Source: a virus. Taken from it: DNA of 27,473 nucleotides. The notes beneath the pieces are model-generated. The model searched no databases and was not told where the DNA came from. It was given only the letters and a program-made list of their open reading frames with translations. The stretch lies in the IMG/VR virus record IMGVR_UViG_3300025778_000065, positions 1-27,473 of that record. One strand, given 5' to 3'. Numbering within the stretch: the stretch's first letter is position 1; each line of letters starts with the position of its first letter. Position numbers and translations under genes: made by a program. This document shows positions 14,195 to 21,241 of this stretch, in pieces.

Positions 14195-14305
14195 CGAAAA
14201 AAATAAGGATCGAGTTGGCCAAGAGGTTTTTGCTATATCCGTAAGTCAGGCCAGTTATTGTTTTTGTTTTGTTTGTTGTTTAGTTGATCCTAACCAACTC
14301 GATCC
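14195..14305 (-). ncRNA. candidate structured RNA or long-loop terminator
   Basis: Non-coding stretch with perfect 12-bp arms GGATCGAGTTGG (14305-14294 on the minus strand) and CCAACTCGATCC (14218-14207), 75 nt apart, followed at once by TTATTTTTTTCG. The interior has an unstructured CA-rich run (ACAACAAACAAAACAAAAAC) and two GGCC-containing segments able to pair. A short alternative stem AGTTG / CAACT competes with the 5' arm. The whole could be a stable small RNA ended by its own terminator, an attenuator between early and late genes, or a plain terminator with a long loop. It does not fold as a tRNA. Confidence 0.4.
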
Positions 14306-14324
14306 AAAGTGAGAAAAAGACGTA

Positions 14325-14471
14325 TTACTTTTTAATATCGCCTTTGATAGTATCTACTGCATTTTTGATGGTGTCTTCTGTGGCATTGATTTCACCCTGG
14401 AGTTTGGTTCCACAGAAATATCCTGCATAGAAAGAAATACCACAAAGAACTATGATAAAAAATAAGGTCAT
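14325..14471 (-). CDS. 48-aa single-pass membrane peptide
   Basis: MTLFFIIVLCGISFYAGYFC (hydrophobic helix, residues 1-20) then GTKLQGEINATEDTIKN and a short helix ending DIKK. The ATG overlaps the stop of the 118-aa gene as ATGA, good evidence for translational coupling. It is followed by the candidate structured RNA. No family is recognised; small inner-membrane peptides of this kind are frequent among phage early genes. Confidence 0.65.
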   Translation of the reverse strand: MTLFFIIVLCGISFYAGYFCGTKLQGEINATEDTIKNAVDTIKGDIKK

Positions 14472-14824
14472 TTTGAGAGTTGATATAACTGTGGTTGTTT
14501 ACCACGAACGCCAGGACGCTTTGGAGCTTCACCGACGATCTTAGCGTTTTTCTTTACATAATCAACGAGGTACCAATGGCAGATGCCGGTAGCTTCGAAG
14601 ATTTGATGAAGCGTAAATGGAGTCGTAGGGAACTTGAACTTCTCAACGATTTCTATAGCTTCCGATTTTTTCAAACCACGGCGGAAGGATTCCTTCTTAG
14701 GTGCTTTGACTGGCTTTGGAGCCTTAGGAGCACCTGCTGGTGTTGTAGCAGGAGTTGCTGCAGTTGTTTTTGGTGTTTTAGCAGCAGAGTGACCAGCTGC
14801 GATAGTTGTTGTTGACGATTGCAT
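14468..14824 (-). CDS. basic Ala/Pro/Lys-tailed protein with winged-helix-like C-terminus
   Basis: 118 residues. Residues 1-45 are low-complexity (TTAATPATTPAGAPKAPKPV, then KAPKK), like a histone-H1 or linker tail. Residues about 50-118 (SEAIEIVEKFKFPTTPF, TLHQIFEATGICHWYLVDYV, GVRGKQPQLYQLSK) look like a small helix-turn-helix or winged-helix domain. DNA binding is inferred; transcription regulator or nucleoid-like protein are both possible. Its own early-type promoter and AAGAG ribosome site precede it, and it is coupled to the 48-aa membrane peptide. Confidence 0.7.
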   Translation of the reverse strand: MQSSTTTIAAGHSAAKTPKTTAATPATTPAGAPKAPKPVKAPKKESFRRGLKKSEAIEIVEKFKFPTTPFTLHQIFEATGICHWYLVDYVKKNAKIVGEAPKRPGVRGKQPQLYQLSK

Positions 14825-14872
14825 ATATTACTCTTATTGGTTAATGTATTAGTTTCGGATGTTAATCCTGAA

Positions 14873-14904
14873 CTTATAGTACAAAATTAAACGCTTTATG
14901 TAAA
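14873..14904 (-). promoter_or_regulatory. early-type promoter
   Basis: TTTACA (14904-14899), 17 bp, then TACTAT (14881-14876), with TATAAG three bases further. It reads into the 118-aa gene with a leader of about 45 nt. Confidence 0.6.
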
Positions 14905-14929
14905 TAAAAAAGTGATATTTTTAAATTTT

Positions 14930-14956
14930 ATAAGTTGTTGATTATCAGCAACTTAT
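14930..14956 (-). repeat. 13-bp inverted repeat at end of the 230-aa gene
   Basis: ATAAGTTGTTGAT / ATCAGCAACTTAT with one mismatch and a 1-nt centre, covering the TAA stop at 14953. No T-run follows directly, so it is more likely a protein-binding palindrome or mRNA 3' hairpin than an intrinsic terminator. Confidence 0.45.
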
Positions 14957-15645
14957 GTCCAGAAGGTATCACGATTGTCAATAATCCACTTACAGAACTT
15001 CGTGTCCGTATCATTTAACTTCTTTTCTGCAGCTAGAACATCTTTGTAAACTGCAATGTAGGGTCTTTCATCACTTAGATCAACTAAGGCATAAGCAATA
15101 TCTAGATTTCTTACAAGCTGTGCTCTACCCGTCTTTGCATAATCATAATGTTGATGAATTAGCTTGGCTAATTTTTTATGTTCTTTCGTGGAGTCCCAAT
15201 CGATAACTTCAAAACATTTTTTACGCTCGACAAAATCGATTATGCATTGAAGATGAAAGGTAATGATGATATCGCATAAATCAGTTTTCTTAAAAGGAAA
15301 CACTAGATCTCTCATCTCTTTATGAGGATTCGATAATCTATGTTTGAATTTAAGATAAGAATTACGGATTCTTTGCCGTGTATCATATATGAAACTATTC
15401 ATAGTGTTACGAACAAAGTACTGGATTGGATAGTGCTCTCTTACGTACTTATTGAACTTGTCCCATTCACTTTCTTTCTTGGATTTTTTCATATCATACT
15501 TCATTGCAAAAGGCTCGAGATAAATTGGGCATGGCCAAAACCAAACGCTTTTCTCGCGTTTATTAAAAGCTAGATTCAAATAAGAATCTAGAGTATCGAT
15601 TGTAACGTCATCGACGTGGTATCTTGAAATGAATTGTCTACGCAT
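14953..15645 (-). CDS. conserved phage protein of unknown function (230 aa)
   Basis: Rich in aromatic and basic residues: VWFWPCPIYLEPFAMKYD, FVRNTMNSFIYDTRQRIRNS, IITFHLQCIIDFVE, LIHQHYDYAKTGRAQLVRNL. The pattern is soluble and helical with no transmembrane segment. I recall similar unassigned proteins in other large myoviruses. It overlaps the 180-aa gene by 8 bp and belongs to the run of early-type genes downstream of the 17100 promoter. Confidence 0.75.
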   Translation of the reverse strand: MRRQFISRYHVDDVTIDTLDSYLNLAFNKREKSVWFWPCPIYLEPFAMKYDMKKSKKESEWDKFNKYVREHYPIQYFVRNTMNSFIYDTRQRIRNSYLKFKHRLSNPHKEMRDLVFPFKKTDLCDIIITFHLQCIIDFVERKKCFEVIDWDSTKEHKKLAKLIHQHYDYAKTGRAQLVRNLDIAYALVDLSDERPYIAVYKDVLAAEKKLNDTDTKFCKWIIDNRDTFWT

Positions 15646-16180
15646 CTGTGGAATCTATTTCTTCTTGGATTGGTGTATAATCACTAGCATTCTTTTGTGC
15701 ATATTCTGGATTTAGAACTTTGATCCACCCATTATAACTATGAAGAGACCCAATTGATCCCGTCACTTCACAGGTATGAATTGACATGGTCTCGGCCATG
15801 TGTACAATCCCGTTAAAATAACTCCTATAACCATTTAGAATCTCTTGAGCTTTTTCAGGCCATTTCTGTATGATGATTTGAGTATTAGGTGTATACTCTT
15901 GATGGAAATAGAATCGAAGACTTCCATACTTCTCTTTGACTTGATCTGCCACAATCTGAGGAGGATCTAATCGAATATAGTTGTTTTCGACTTCATCATG
16001 AACTACGAACCCAGTGCTATACGTATTCTGTAATGCTTCGCAAAGTACATCTATAAGATGGTACCAACCGTCCTCACACTCAAATCCCCAGCACATAGCA
16101 GTTGTACGCGGATCTCCGTTTCGATTGACGAAGATCTTGGGGTACTTCTTGCAGAGTGAGGAATCGAGTTCAGGACTCAT
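15638..16180 (-). CDS. conserved phage/bacterial protein with CWGFEC motif, unknown
   Basis: 180 residues with MCWGFECEDGWYHLIDVLCE, VKEKYGSLRFYFHQEYTP and MAETMSIHTCEVTGSIGSL. This combination recurs in many phages and some bacteria; in several relatives that I recall the C-terminal part has two CxxC pairs, here reduced to a single CEVTG, so a zinc site may be lost. Function unknown. It starts 3 bp after the 100-aa gene and has only a weak AAGAAAG upstream. Confidence 0.75.
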   Translation of the reverse strand: MSPELDSSLCKKYPKIFVNRNGDPRTTAMCWGFECEDGWYHLIDVLCEALQNTYSTGFVVHDEVENNYIRLDPPQIVADQVKEKYGSLRFYFHQEYTPNTQIIIQKWPEKAQEILNGYRSYFNGIVHMAETMSIHTCEVTGSIGSLHSYNGWIKVLNPEYAQKNASDYTPIQEEIDSTDA

Positions 16181-16183
16181 GAA

Positions 16184-16486
16184 TTAGCTTTCTTGGTTTG
16201 AGGAACCTGAAGACCGGTGGTGAATATCATATGGTTGAGCAAACCAATGGATCGTATCTGTAGATAGTCTTTTCTCTTCTAGATCCATTCTTGCAGCGCG
16301 TTCATTTGCTGTCGCAGTTGCCTTTAATTGAGGAGCTGGACGAGGGAATGAAGTTATACCTCTGCACGTTTTTACGAGTTCAATCATTGCTTTTACTTTT
16401 CGACGGTAGTTGTATGAGTCAAAAAGACGATAGTGCTTTGGATTGAAATCGACTTTTGGTTCTGAACTGTTTTTATATTTTTCCAT
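16184..16486 (-). CDS. unknown protein (100 aa)
   Basis: MEKYKNSSEPKVDFNPKHYR, then YRRKVKAMIELVKTCRG and a polar, low-complexity C-terminus (HRSSGSSNQES). Basic, with no cysteine pair or membrane segment and no family recognised. It lies 6 bp after the 194-aa gene, in the same apparent operon. Confidence 0.6.
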   Translation of the reverse strand: MEKYKNSSEPKVDFNPKHYRLFDSYNYRRKVKAMIELVKTCRGITSFPRPAPQLKATATANERAARMDLEEKRLSTDTIHWFAQPYDIHHRSSGSSNQES

Positions 16487-16492
16487 AGTGTA

Positions 16493-17077
16493 TTATCGAG
16501 TTATTGCAAATGCTAAGTCTTGAAATTTGTGTCCAATATAGATTAAAACGTTGGCGATTCTTTTTGTTACTATCCTGTATGGTCTAGTGTTGAATAAGTA
16601 CTTGTTCTGCCATTTTGCGTTTTCGATCTCTTGGTCTCTCTTCCATCTCTCTAATGATTCTTTCCTGGGACCATTGTCTTCTGCAGTGAACTCTGCAAGT
16701 TTAACTTTTTTGAGTACGCCATTATTAAAGGTGAACATCCACTCGCTGAAGCAATCCCACTTGTCATTGACATCTCGCGTGTAGTCGTATCCGAATACTT
16801 CACCTGTGAATTTTACTTTTTTCAGATATTCGCCATCGTGCTCGAGGTGACCTAGATTGTCAAGAGGACTTTCGGATTTATCTTTTTCCGGAACTATCCA
16901 CCTGCAATTTTTATACTCTTTGACATAAAGCATCTTGTTTTTGATGACATAGTTACTCATGTCATTATTGAAGTCTTTTGTCTGGAGTTGCCAGGACTTC
17001 TTTTTATCGAAGTCTAGCAGACGCATCTCATCATTGAGAGGAAGCTTTTCAGCGTGTAAGTAGTCGAACATTCCCAT
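16493..17077 (-). CDS. phage protein with MGMFDYL N-terminus, unknown
   Basis: 194 residues starting MGMFDYLHAEKLPLNDEMR and continuing SWQLQTKDFNNDMSNYVI. The MGMFD...QTKDF pattern is shared by many unassigned phage proteins. The C-terminal half is basic and helical (ESLERWKRDQEIENAKWQNK), ending with a moderately hydrophobic IANVLIYIGHKFQDLAFAI that might touch a membrane. First gene behind the 17100 promoter; no Shine-Dalgarno sequence. Confidence 0.75.
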   Translation of the reverse strand: MGMFDYLHAEKLPLNDEMRLLDFDKKKSWQLQTKDFNNDMSNYVIKNKMLYVKEYKNCRWIVPEKDKSESPLDNLGHLEHDGEYLKKVKFTGEVFGYDYTRDVNDKWDCFSEWMFTFNNGVLKKVKLAEFTAEDNGPRKESLERWKRDQEIENAKWQNKYLFNTRPYRIVTKRIANVLIYIGHKFQDLAFAITR

Positions 17078-17099
17078 TGTAGTAATTTGTTGAGAGTAT

Positions 17100-17127
17100 A
17101 CTATATCAAGTTTGAGCGGATTGTAAA
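17100..17127 (-). promoter_or_regulatory. early-type promoter
   Basis: TTTACA (17127-17122), 16 bp, then TATAGT (17105-17100). It lies over the end of the 47-aa ORF and reads into the genes from 17077 leftwards. Confidence 0.55.
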
Positions 17128-17249
17128 TCTAAAACAGCATCATTGAATAATTCTTTTTGAACTTCTAATTCAAAGATTGGAATCGTCTTTTCGATGTATG
17201 GTTCGAATGCTTCGGAGATATCTGCAAAAGTCATTTGTTTAGTTTTCAT
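17106..17249 (-). CDS. unknown 47-aa protein
   Basis: MKTKQMTFADISEAFEPYIE followed by KTIPIFELEVQKELFNDAV and DLQSAQT. An acidic, probably helical small protein 6 bp downstream of gene 41. ATG start; the ribosome site is weak. It fills the otherwise empty gap between gene 41 and the 17100 promoter, whose -35 box lies in its last codons. Function unknown. Confidence 0.55.
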   Translation of the reverse strand: MKTKQMTFADISEAFEPYIEKTIPIFELEVQKELFNDAVLDLQSAQT

Positions 17250-17255
17250 AGGTGA

Positions 17256-18626
17256 TTATTCTACTTGAAATCCTGAGAAGTTGTGATCTTTCTTTGGTGA
17301 AAATTTAGAGTTTGGACTATCTTTCGTGAGTGTTTGAGCTTTATTCTCTACATCATAAAGTTTCATCTTGGATCGATCGACTCCAATCACGAACCTTTTG
17401 TTCTTTATGATATCGTTATAACGATTCTTGAGTTGTTTCACCATGATTTGCCCGATCTTTTCAAGCTCTTCAGTTGAGATCAAAGCAAACATTAAGTCTG
17501 CCGTCGCTGGAAGACCAAATGATTCAGAAGTATCGGTCAACTCTACATCTGTGTTACCAAATCCAGACCTCGTTGTTTGCGTCGCAGAGAAGATGGGAAC
17601 ATCAAACTCCACAGCCAATCCTCTCATCTCCTCCGCGATCGCTTTTACGAATGAGTATGTATTTACGCCGCCACTAAGTCCACGGATTCTTTCCGAGGAA
17701 CAAATATTCAAATAGTCAATAAAGATCACATCTGGCTTGAAATCTTTCTTTAATTTCAATTCATTCAAGAGAGCTCGAAAATGACCCGAGTGTGCAGAAG
17801 CCGTAGGATACTCTTTAATGATAAGCTTTCCTGTCGTATTCGCAGCGATCTTCGTCATTTTATTATCAAACATCTCACGAGGAAGAGTCTCCAATTGATC
17901 GATCGCGATGTTCATGAGGTTTGCATCGATACGTTCCGCGATCCTTTCCTCAGACATTTCCATTGTGATATAAAGAACGTTCTTGCCCTGAGATAATGCA
18001 GAAGATGCAACATGGCACATGAAGAGTGATTTACCAACACCAGTTCCTGCAAGAGCGATATTCAGAGTCTTCTTTGGAACTCCACCCTTCGTGATCGTAT
18101 TAAACATCTCCAAGTCAAATGGAAGACGATCCTCGATCTTATGATAGAAGTCAAATCGATCATCGGCGTCTGCGATATAATCATGACCAACACTGTTATC
18201 GAAGTTGATACTTAGAGCTTTCTGGAGTATGTCAGGGATTGCAGTTTGAGCCTTCGTCTTGCTCTTTCCTTCTATGATCTGAATAGACTCCATGATCGCC
18301 AAGAACACCGCACGGTCCTTACACCATTTCTCAGTGTGTTCTTCCAACCATTTTTCTTCAACGACAGGATTCTCGTTTAAAGATTCAACGATCTTTACAG
18401 CCTGAGGATATGTTTCCTCAGAGAGATCTGCGCTCTCTAACTCAATGGATAACGATGTCGAGGTCGGCAGCTTGTTATACTTCGAGATGAAGTTGAGTAT
18501 AATTCGATACACGCCTTTATGAGCGCCTTCGAAGTACTCGGTTTTAATGAAGGGTAGCACTTTCCTACAGAACTTTTCATCATTGATCAGCTTCTGTAGA
18601 ATCGTTAATTGTAGGTTCGATACCAT
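17256..18626 (-). CDS. 41: replicative DNA helicase, gp41/DnaB family
   Basis: 456 residues; T4 gp41 is 475. Hexameric ATP-driven helicase of the replication fork. N-terminal helical domain 1 to about 150; RecA-like domain from about 165. Walker A AGTGVGKS at 193-200 and Walker B VIFIDYLN with Asp304. FSATQTTRSGFG and VIGVDRSKMK match the later DnaB motifs and arginine-rich region. The start MVSNLQLTILQKLI resembles the T4 protein and lies 47 bp inside the end of gene 40, so it is likely translated by coupling. Gene order uvsX-40-41 is as in T4. No gp61-type primase follows it here. Confidence 0.95.
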   Translation of the reverse strand: MVSNLQLTILQKLINDEKFCRKVLPFIKTEYFEGAHKGVYRIILNFISKYNKLPTSTSLSIELESADLSEETYPQAVKIVESLNENPVVEEKWLEEHTEKWCKDRAVFLAIMESIQIIEGKSKTKAQTAIPDILQKALSINFDNSVGHDYIADADDRFDFYHKIEDRLPFDLEMFNTITKGGVPKKTLNIALAGTGVGKSLFMCHVASSALSQGKNVLYITMEMSEERIAERIDANLMNIAIDQLETLPREMFDNKMTKIAANTTGKLIIKEYPTASAHSGHFRALLNELKLKKDFKPDVIFIDYLNICSSERIRGLSGGVNTYSFVKAIAEEMRGLAVEFDVPIFSATQTTRSGFGNTDVELTDTSESFGLPATADLMFALISTEELEKIGQIMVKQLKNRYNDIIKNKRFVIGVDRSKMKLYDVENKAQTLTKDSPNSKFSPKKDHNFSGFQVE

Positions 18627-18957
18627 TTGATTGTTCTTGTGAGCCTAATTTATATTTGCCCGTGTCCAACGCGTTTTGAATGATGTGACTTAGTATGTCT
18701 CCTAATAGGTTCTTAAACTCTGATGTTTTTTCTAGTTTTTTCTTATTGTGCTTCTTAGGAGACTCATTAATAATGAATTGAAATGAGAGAGTAGCGCCAT
18801 CGCCGTCCTCATTGGTCTTTATTCCAACTTTACCATAAGTAACGATTACATCTTTGTACTTGCCTTTTTTAATCTTCACTGAGTACATCAGTGAATCTGG
18901 CTTCTCTACAAAGTTGTAGTCGTCCTCAGTGATTCGATTAATTCTCTTCGTCGTCAT
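18580..18957 (-). CDS. 40: gp40-like head vertex assembly chaperone
   Basis: 125 residues from the ATG at 18957 (MTTKRINRITEDDYNFVE). The open frame goes 21 codons further only within uvsX. LMYSVKIKKGKYKDVIVTYG and ATLSFQFIINESP resemble the T4-like family annotated as head vertex assembly chaperone gp40 (T4 gp40 about 114 aa), and it lies between uvsX and 41 exactly as gene 40 does. T4 gp40 helps gp20 start head assembly. The assignment rests on position plus remembered sequence. It overlaps uvsX by 20 bp and gene 41 by 47 bp. Confidence 0.75.
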   Translation of the reverse strand: MTTKRINRITEDDYNFVEKPDSLMYSVKIKKGKYKDVIVTYGKVGIKTNEDGDGATLSFQFIINESPKKHNKKKLEKTSEFKNLLGDILSHIIQNALDTGKYKLGSQEQSNGIEPTINDSTEADQ

Positions 18958-19984
18958 CTTTAATAGAAGGTGTATCGGTATTGACTGCGCCCATTCCAAG
19001 CTTGTACTTGGAACGAACATAGTCTTTAAACTCCTGAGAAGCTAAGATAGGATCCCAGAATTCTGTCGTGTAGGTATCTGCTTCACGACTCTTCTTCTGA
19101 GAACCTTTAATCGAATACCAACCCATGCTGGGTTTCACTACAAAACCACCTTCTAACGCAACATCAAGGAGACCTGAGTACTTCTCGATACCGCGTGCAA
19201 ATGATACTGAAACTGGAACTTTGCTCTTTTCACGAACAAAACGACTCTTGTCCACATTGATCACGAAGTTATACCCGTTCAGTCCTTCCGCGTCTTTATC
19301 TTGTTGACGACCTAGTATCCATACAGTGTCAGCACTATAGTAGATACCAGTACCACCAGAGAGAACATCCTTTGGATACATATCCTGTGTTTTATAAGTG
19401 TGACCTACACAGATGAGAGGTATATCATTTAAGTGAAGGTATGGAGTAATCATACGGAACAAACTCTTGAATGCTTTTGCTCGAGTCATATCAGCGACTG
19501 ACTTTTCATTTAAAGCATCTTCAACTTCTTTCTTCGAAGCAAGATTACCAACCGAGTCGATGAAGATAAGAATCTTATCTCCTTTTGCGATGTTGGCCAA
19601 TTGATTCATTAAGTCGAATTTAAGTTCTTCGATATTACGAATTGGGCTATGAATTACTTTATCAGTATCAATACCGAAGGTCTTCCAATAATCAAGCGGA
19701 GAACCGAATTCAGAATCATAGAAAAGAATCGCTGCATCAGGATATTGTCTTAGATAAGATGCAACCATGATAAGACCGAATGATGTCTTAAAGTGTTTTG
19801 AAGGACCAGCGAGTACAGTTAATCCACTCGTGAGTCCACGCTCGAGATCTCCGGAGAGAGCTACATTAAGCATTGGGACGTCTGTCGCGATATCGTCCTT
19901 TTTGTTAAAAACCGTCGAGTTCGAGAGGACTGAGGTGAGTTCTAACTTAGAGTTTTTCTTGAGTTTTTCGAGTAGTGTAGACAT
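18938..19984 (-). CDS. uvsX: UvsX, RecA-like recombinase
   Basis: 348 residues (T4 UvsX 391). Strand-exchange protein for recombination-dependent replication and repair. Walker A AGPSKHFKT at 59-67, a UvsX-type variant with GPSKxFKT, and Walker B ILIFIDSVGN with Asp143. VPMLNVALSGDLERGLTSGL before Walker A and VGHTYKTQDM after it are characteristic. The C-terminus is acidic (DDDEEN). It has its own promoter 20 bp upstream, no Shine-Dalgarno sequence, and overlaps gene 40. Confidence 0.95.
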   Translation of the reverse strand: MSTLLEKLKKNSKLELTSVLSNSTVFNKKDDIATDVPMLNVALSGDLERGLTSGLTVLAGPSKHFKTSFGLIMVASYLRQYPDAAILFYDSEFGSPLDYWKTFGIDTDKVIHSPIRNIEELKFDLMNQLANIAKGDKILIFIDSVGNLASKKEVEDALNEKSVADMTRAKAFKSLFRMITPYLHLNDIPLICVGHTYKTQDMYPKDVLSGGTGIYYSADTVWILGRQQDKDAEGLNGYNFVINVDKSRFVREKSKVPVSVSFARGIEKYSGLLDVALEGGFVVKPSMGWYSIKGSQKKSREADTYTTEFWDPILASQEFKDYVRSKYKLGMGAVNTDTPSIKDDDEEN

Positions 19985-20002
19985 AATAATTGGTATGTAC
20001 TA

Positions 20003-20031
20003 AATATAACAAGTACTGCGTAACTGTACAA
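20003..20031 (-). promoter_or_regulatory. promoter for uvsX-40-41
   Basis: TTGTAC (20031-20026), 17 bp, then TATATT (20008-20003); it lies in the 57-bp gap before uvsX. GTACT / AGTAC arms flank the -10 box. Confidence 0.65.
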
Positions 20032-20041
20032 CTTATTGTGT

Positions 20042-21241
20042 TTAGGCAAAAAATTTGTCTAACGATTCTGATCTATGATCAGACATATAAGTCTTTGTTT
20101 TATTATCAATGACCGCAAAGCTAGAATCAATTAAGTCTGACTTATCTTTGAGGTAACTGACAATCTCAGCAGCCATATCTTGAGCAGTTGTAACTGGAAC
20201 GTTCTGGCAAATATGATTTAGATTTCTGAGTCCTCCTTGGAGTTGAAAATCCTTTGGAAGCTTCATGATCTCTAAACATTCACGTATTGTCAAATAGCGA
20301 TCTTCATCCGGATGAGATAAACTCATAGGATAGTGACCAACGAAAGCTCCAATATAATCCTTTGGAATCTCCGTGATTTTTCTCATTATGTTTCCACCTG
20401 CATCTAACTTCTTTTGAATAGTGGAACACCTAGTAATAAGCTTTTGGTCTATTCCTTTTTCTTTAAACCAAGCAGCTACATTATTATAATTGTAGCCTCT
20501 GTTTTCAAGATAGTCCATCGCGCCAATTGATCTCTCGATGCTGCGCTGAAATTCCATGTGAGAAATTCCCTGATGTATTTCTTCTAATACGAATCGATAG
20601 AATGGATCTTGACTCGGAGTCTTCTTATTCGTAAGCTGACTCATTGGATCGCTACTCTTTGTAGCGCCTTTACGAATTGTATCCTCTATTCGTTCATGAT
20701 CGCGATCATAGTATTTGAATAGAGGCACTTTATTACCACGAAAGAAAAAGTAGAATGTACGATCTCTCACTTGAGATAATCCATGTAAGATAGACTTCGT
20801 CTTATAGATCATGAATGTATATCCATTGTCTTTACCTATCTTACGAAGTTTAGCTACAACTGGTTCACCCATCTTTGAGGCTAAGCGTGGAGCGTTTTCA
20901 CCCCAGAATACCTGAGGCTGTATGTTTTCTAGAACAAACTTAGCCGTTTCACTCATCCAATCATTTGCAGCTGCATCAGATTTTGCAGAAGGAGATAAAG
21001 AACTTAATCCTGCGCAAGGGCATACGGTATTGACTACGTCAATCTTTCCTTTACGCAAATTTACTTTATCATTCTTATCGATAAGCGCGTATTGCACCTC
21101 ATCATTATAATACTTTACTATATGCTGATCGTTATTAGAGAAAAGAGAATATGAAAGGATGTATTCTGGCCGTGAACCAAATACATTTTGCATGGCGATT
21201 GTCTCACCACCTATTAAGGGAACAATTGATGCGTACTTCAT
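20042..21241 (-). CDS. atypical C5-cytosine DNA methyltransferase
   Basis: 399 residues with C5-methyltransferase motifs in order: motif I variant SIVPLIGGETIAMQNVF (5-21; the usual FAGxGG replaced by PLIGG); motif IV VCPCAGLSS with catalytic Cys76 after Pro; motif VI GENAP with E115-N116; motif VIII SQVRDRTFYFF (Q157, R159, R161); a target-recognition region about 170-300; then motif IX/X DRYLTIRECLEIMKLP and CQNVPVTTAQDM. The core appears complete. Last gene of the modification operon and ATGA-coupled to the alpha-glucosyltransferase, in a phage predicted to replace cytosine with hydroxymethylcytosine, whose C5 is already occupied. Confidence 0.85.
   Translation of the reverse strand: MKYASIVPLIGGETIAMQNVFGSRPEYILSYSLFSNNDQHIVKYYNDEVQYALIDKNDKVNLRKGKIDVVNTVCPCAGLSSLSPSAKSDAAANDWMSETAKFVLENIQPQVFWGENAPRLASKMGEPVVAKLRKIGKDNGYTFMIYKTKSILHGLSQVRDRTFYFFFRGNKVPLFKYYDRDHERIEDTIRKGATKSSDPMSQLTNKKTPSQDPFYRFVLEEIHQGISHMEFQRSIERSIGAMDYLENRGYNYNNVAAWFKEKGIDQKLITRCSTIQKKLDAGGNIMRKITEIPKDYIGAFVGHYPMSLSHPDEDRYLTIRECLEIMKLPKDFQLQGGLRNLNHICQNVPVTTAQDMAAEIVSYLKDKSDLIDSSFAVIDNKTKTYMSDHRSESLDKFFA

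Noticed and set aside
14195-14305. tRNA-like gene suggested by the long-range stem
   Set aside because: The arms are 12 bp, not 7; there is no T-loop GTTCRA-type segment or anticodon stem, and the interior is CA-rich.
14930-14956. Intrinsic terminator after the 230-aa gene
   Set aside because: The stem is AT-rich with one mismatch and is not followed directly by a T-run, so it is kept only as an inverted repeat.
20042-21241. Frameshifted or decayed methyltransferase because motif I looks abnormal
   Set aside because: The frame is intact from start to stop, the other motifs are in order, and the PLIGG version of motif I is preceded by a normal coupled start.
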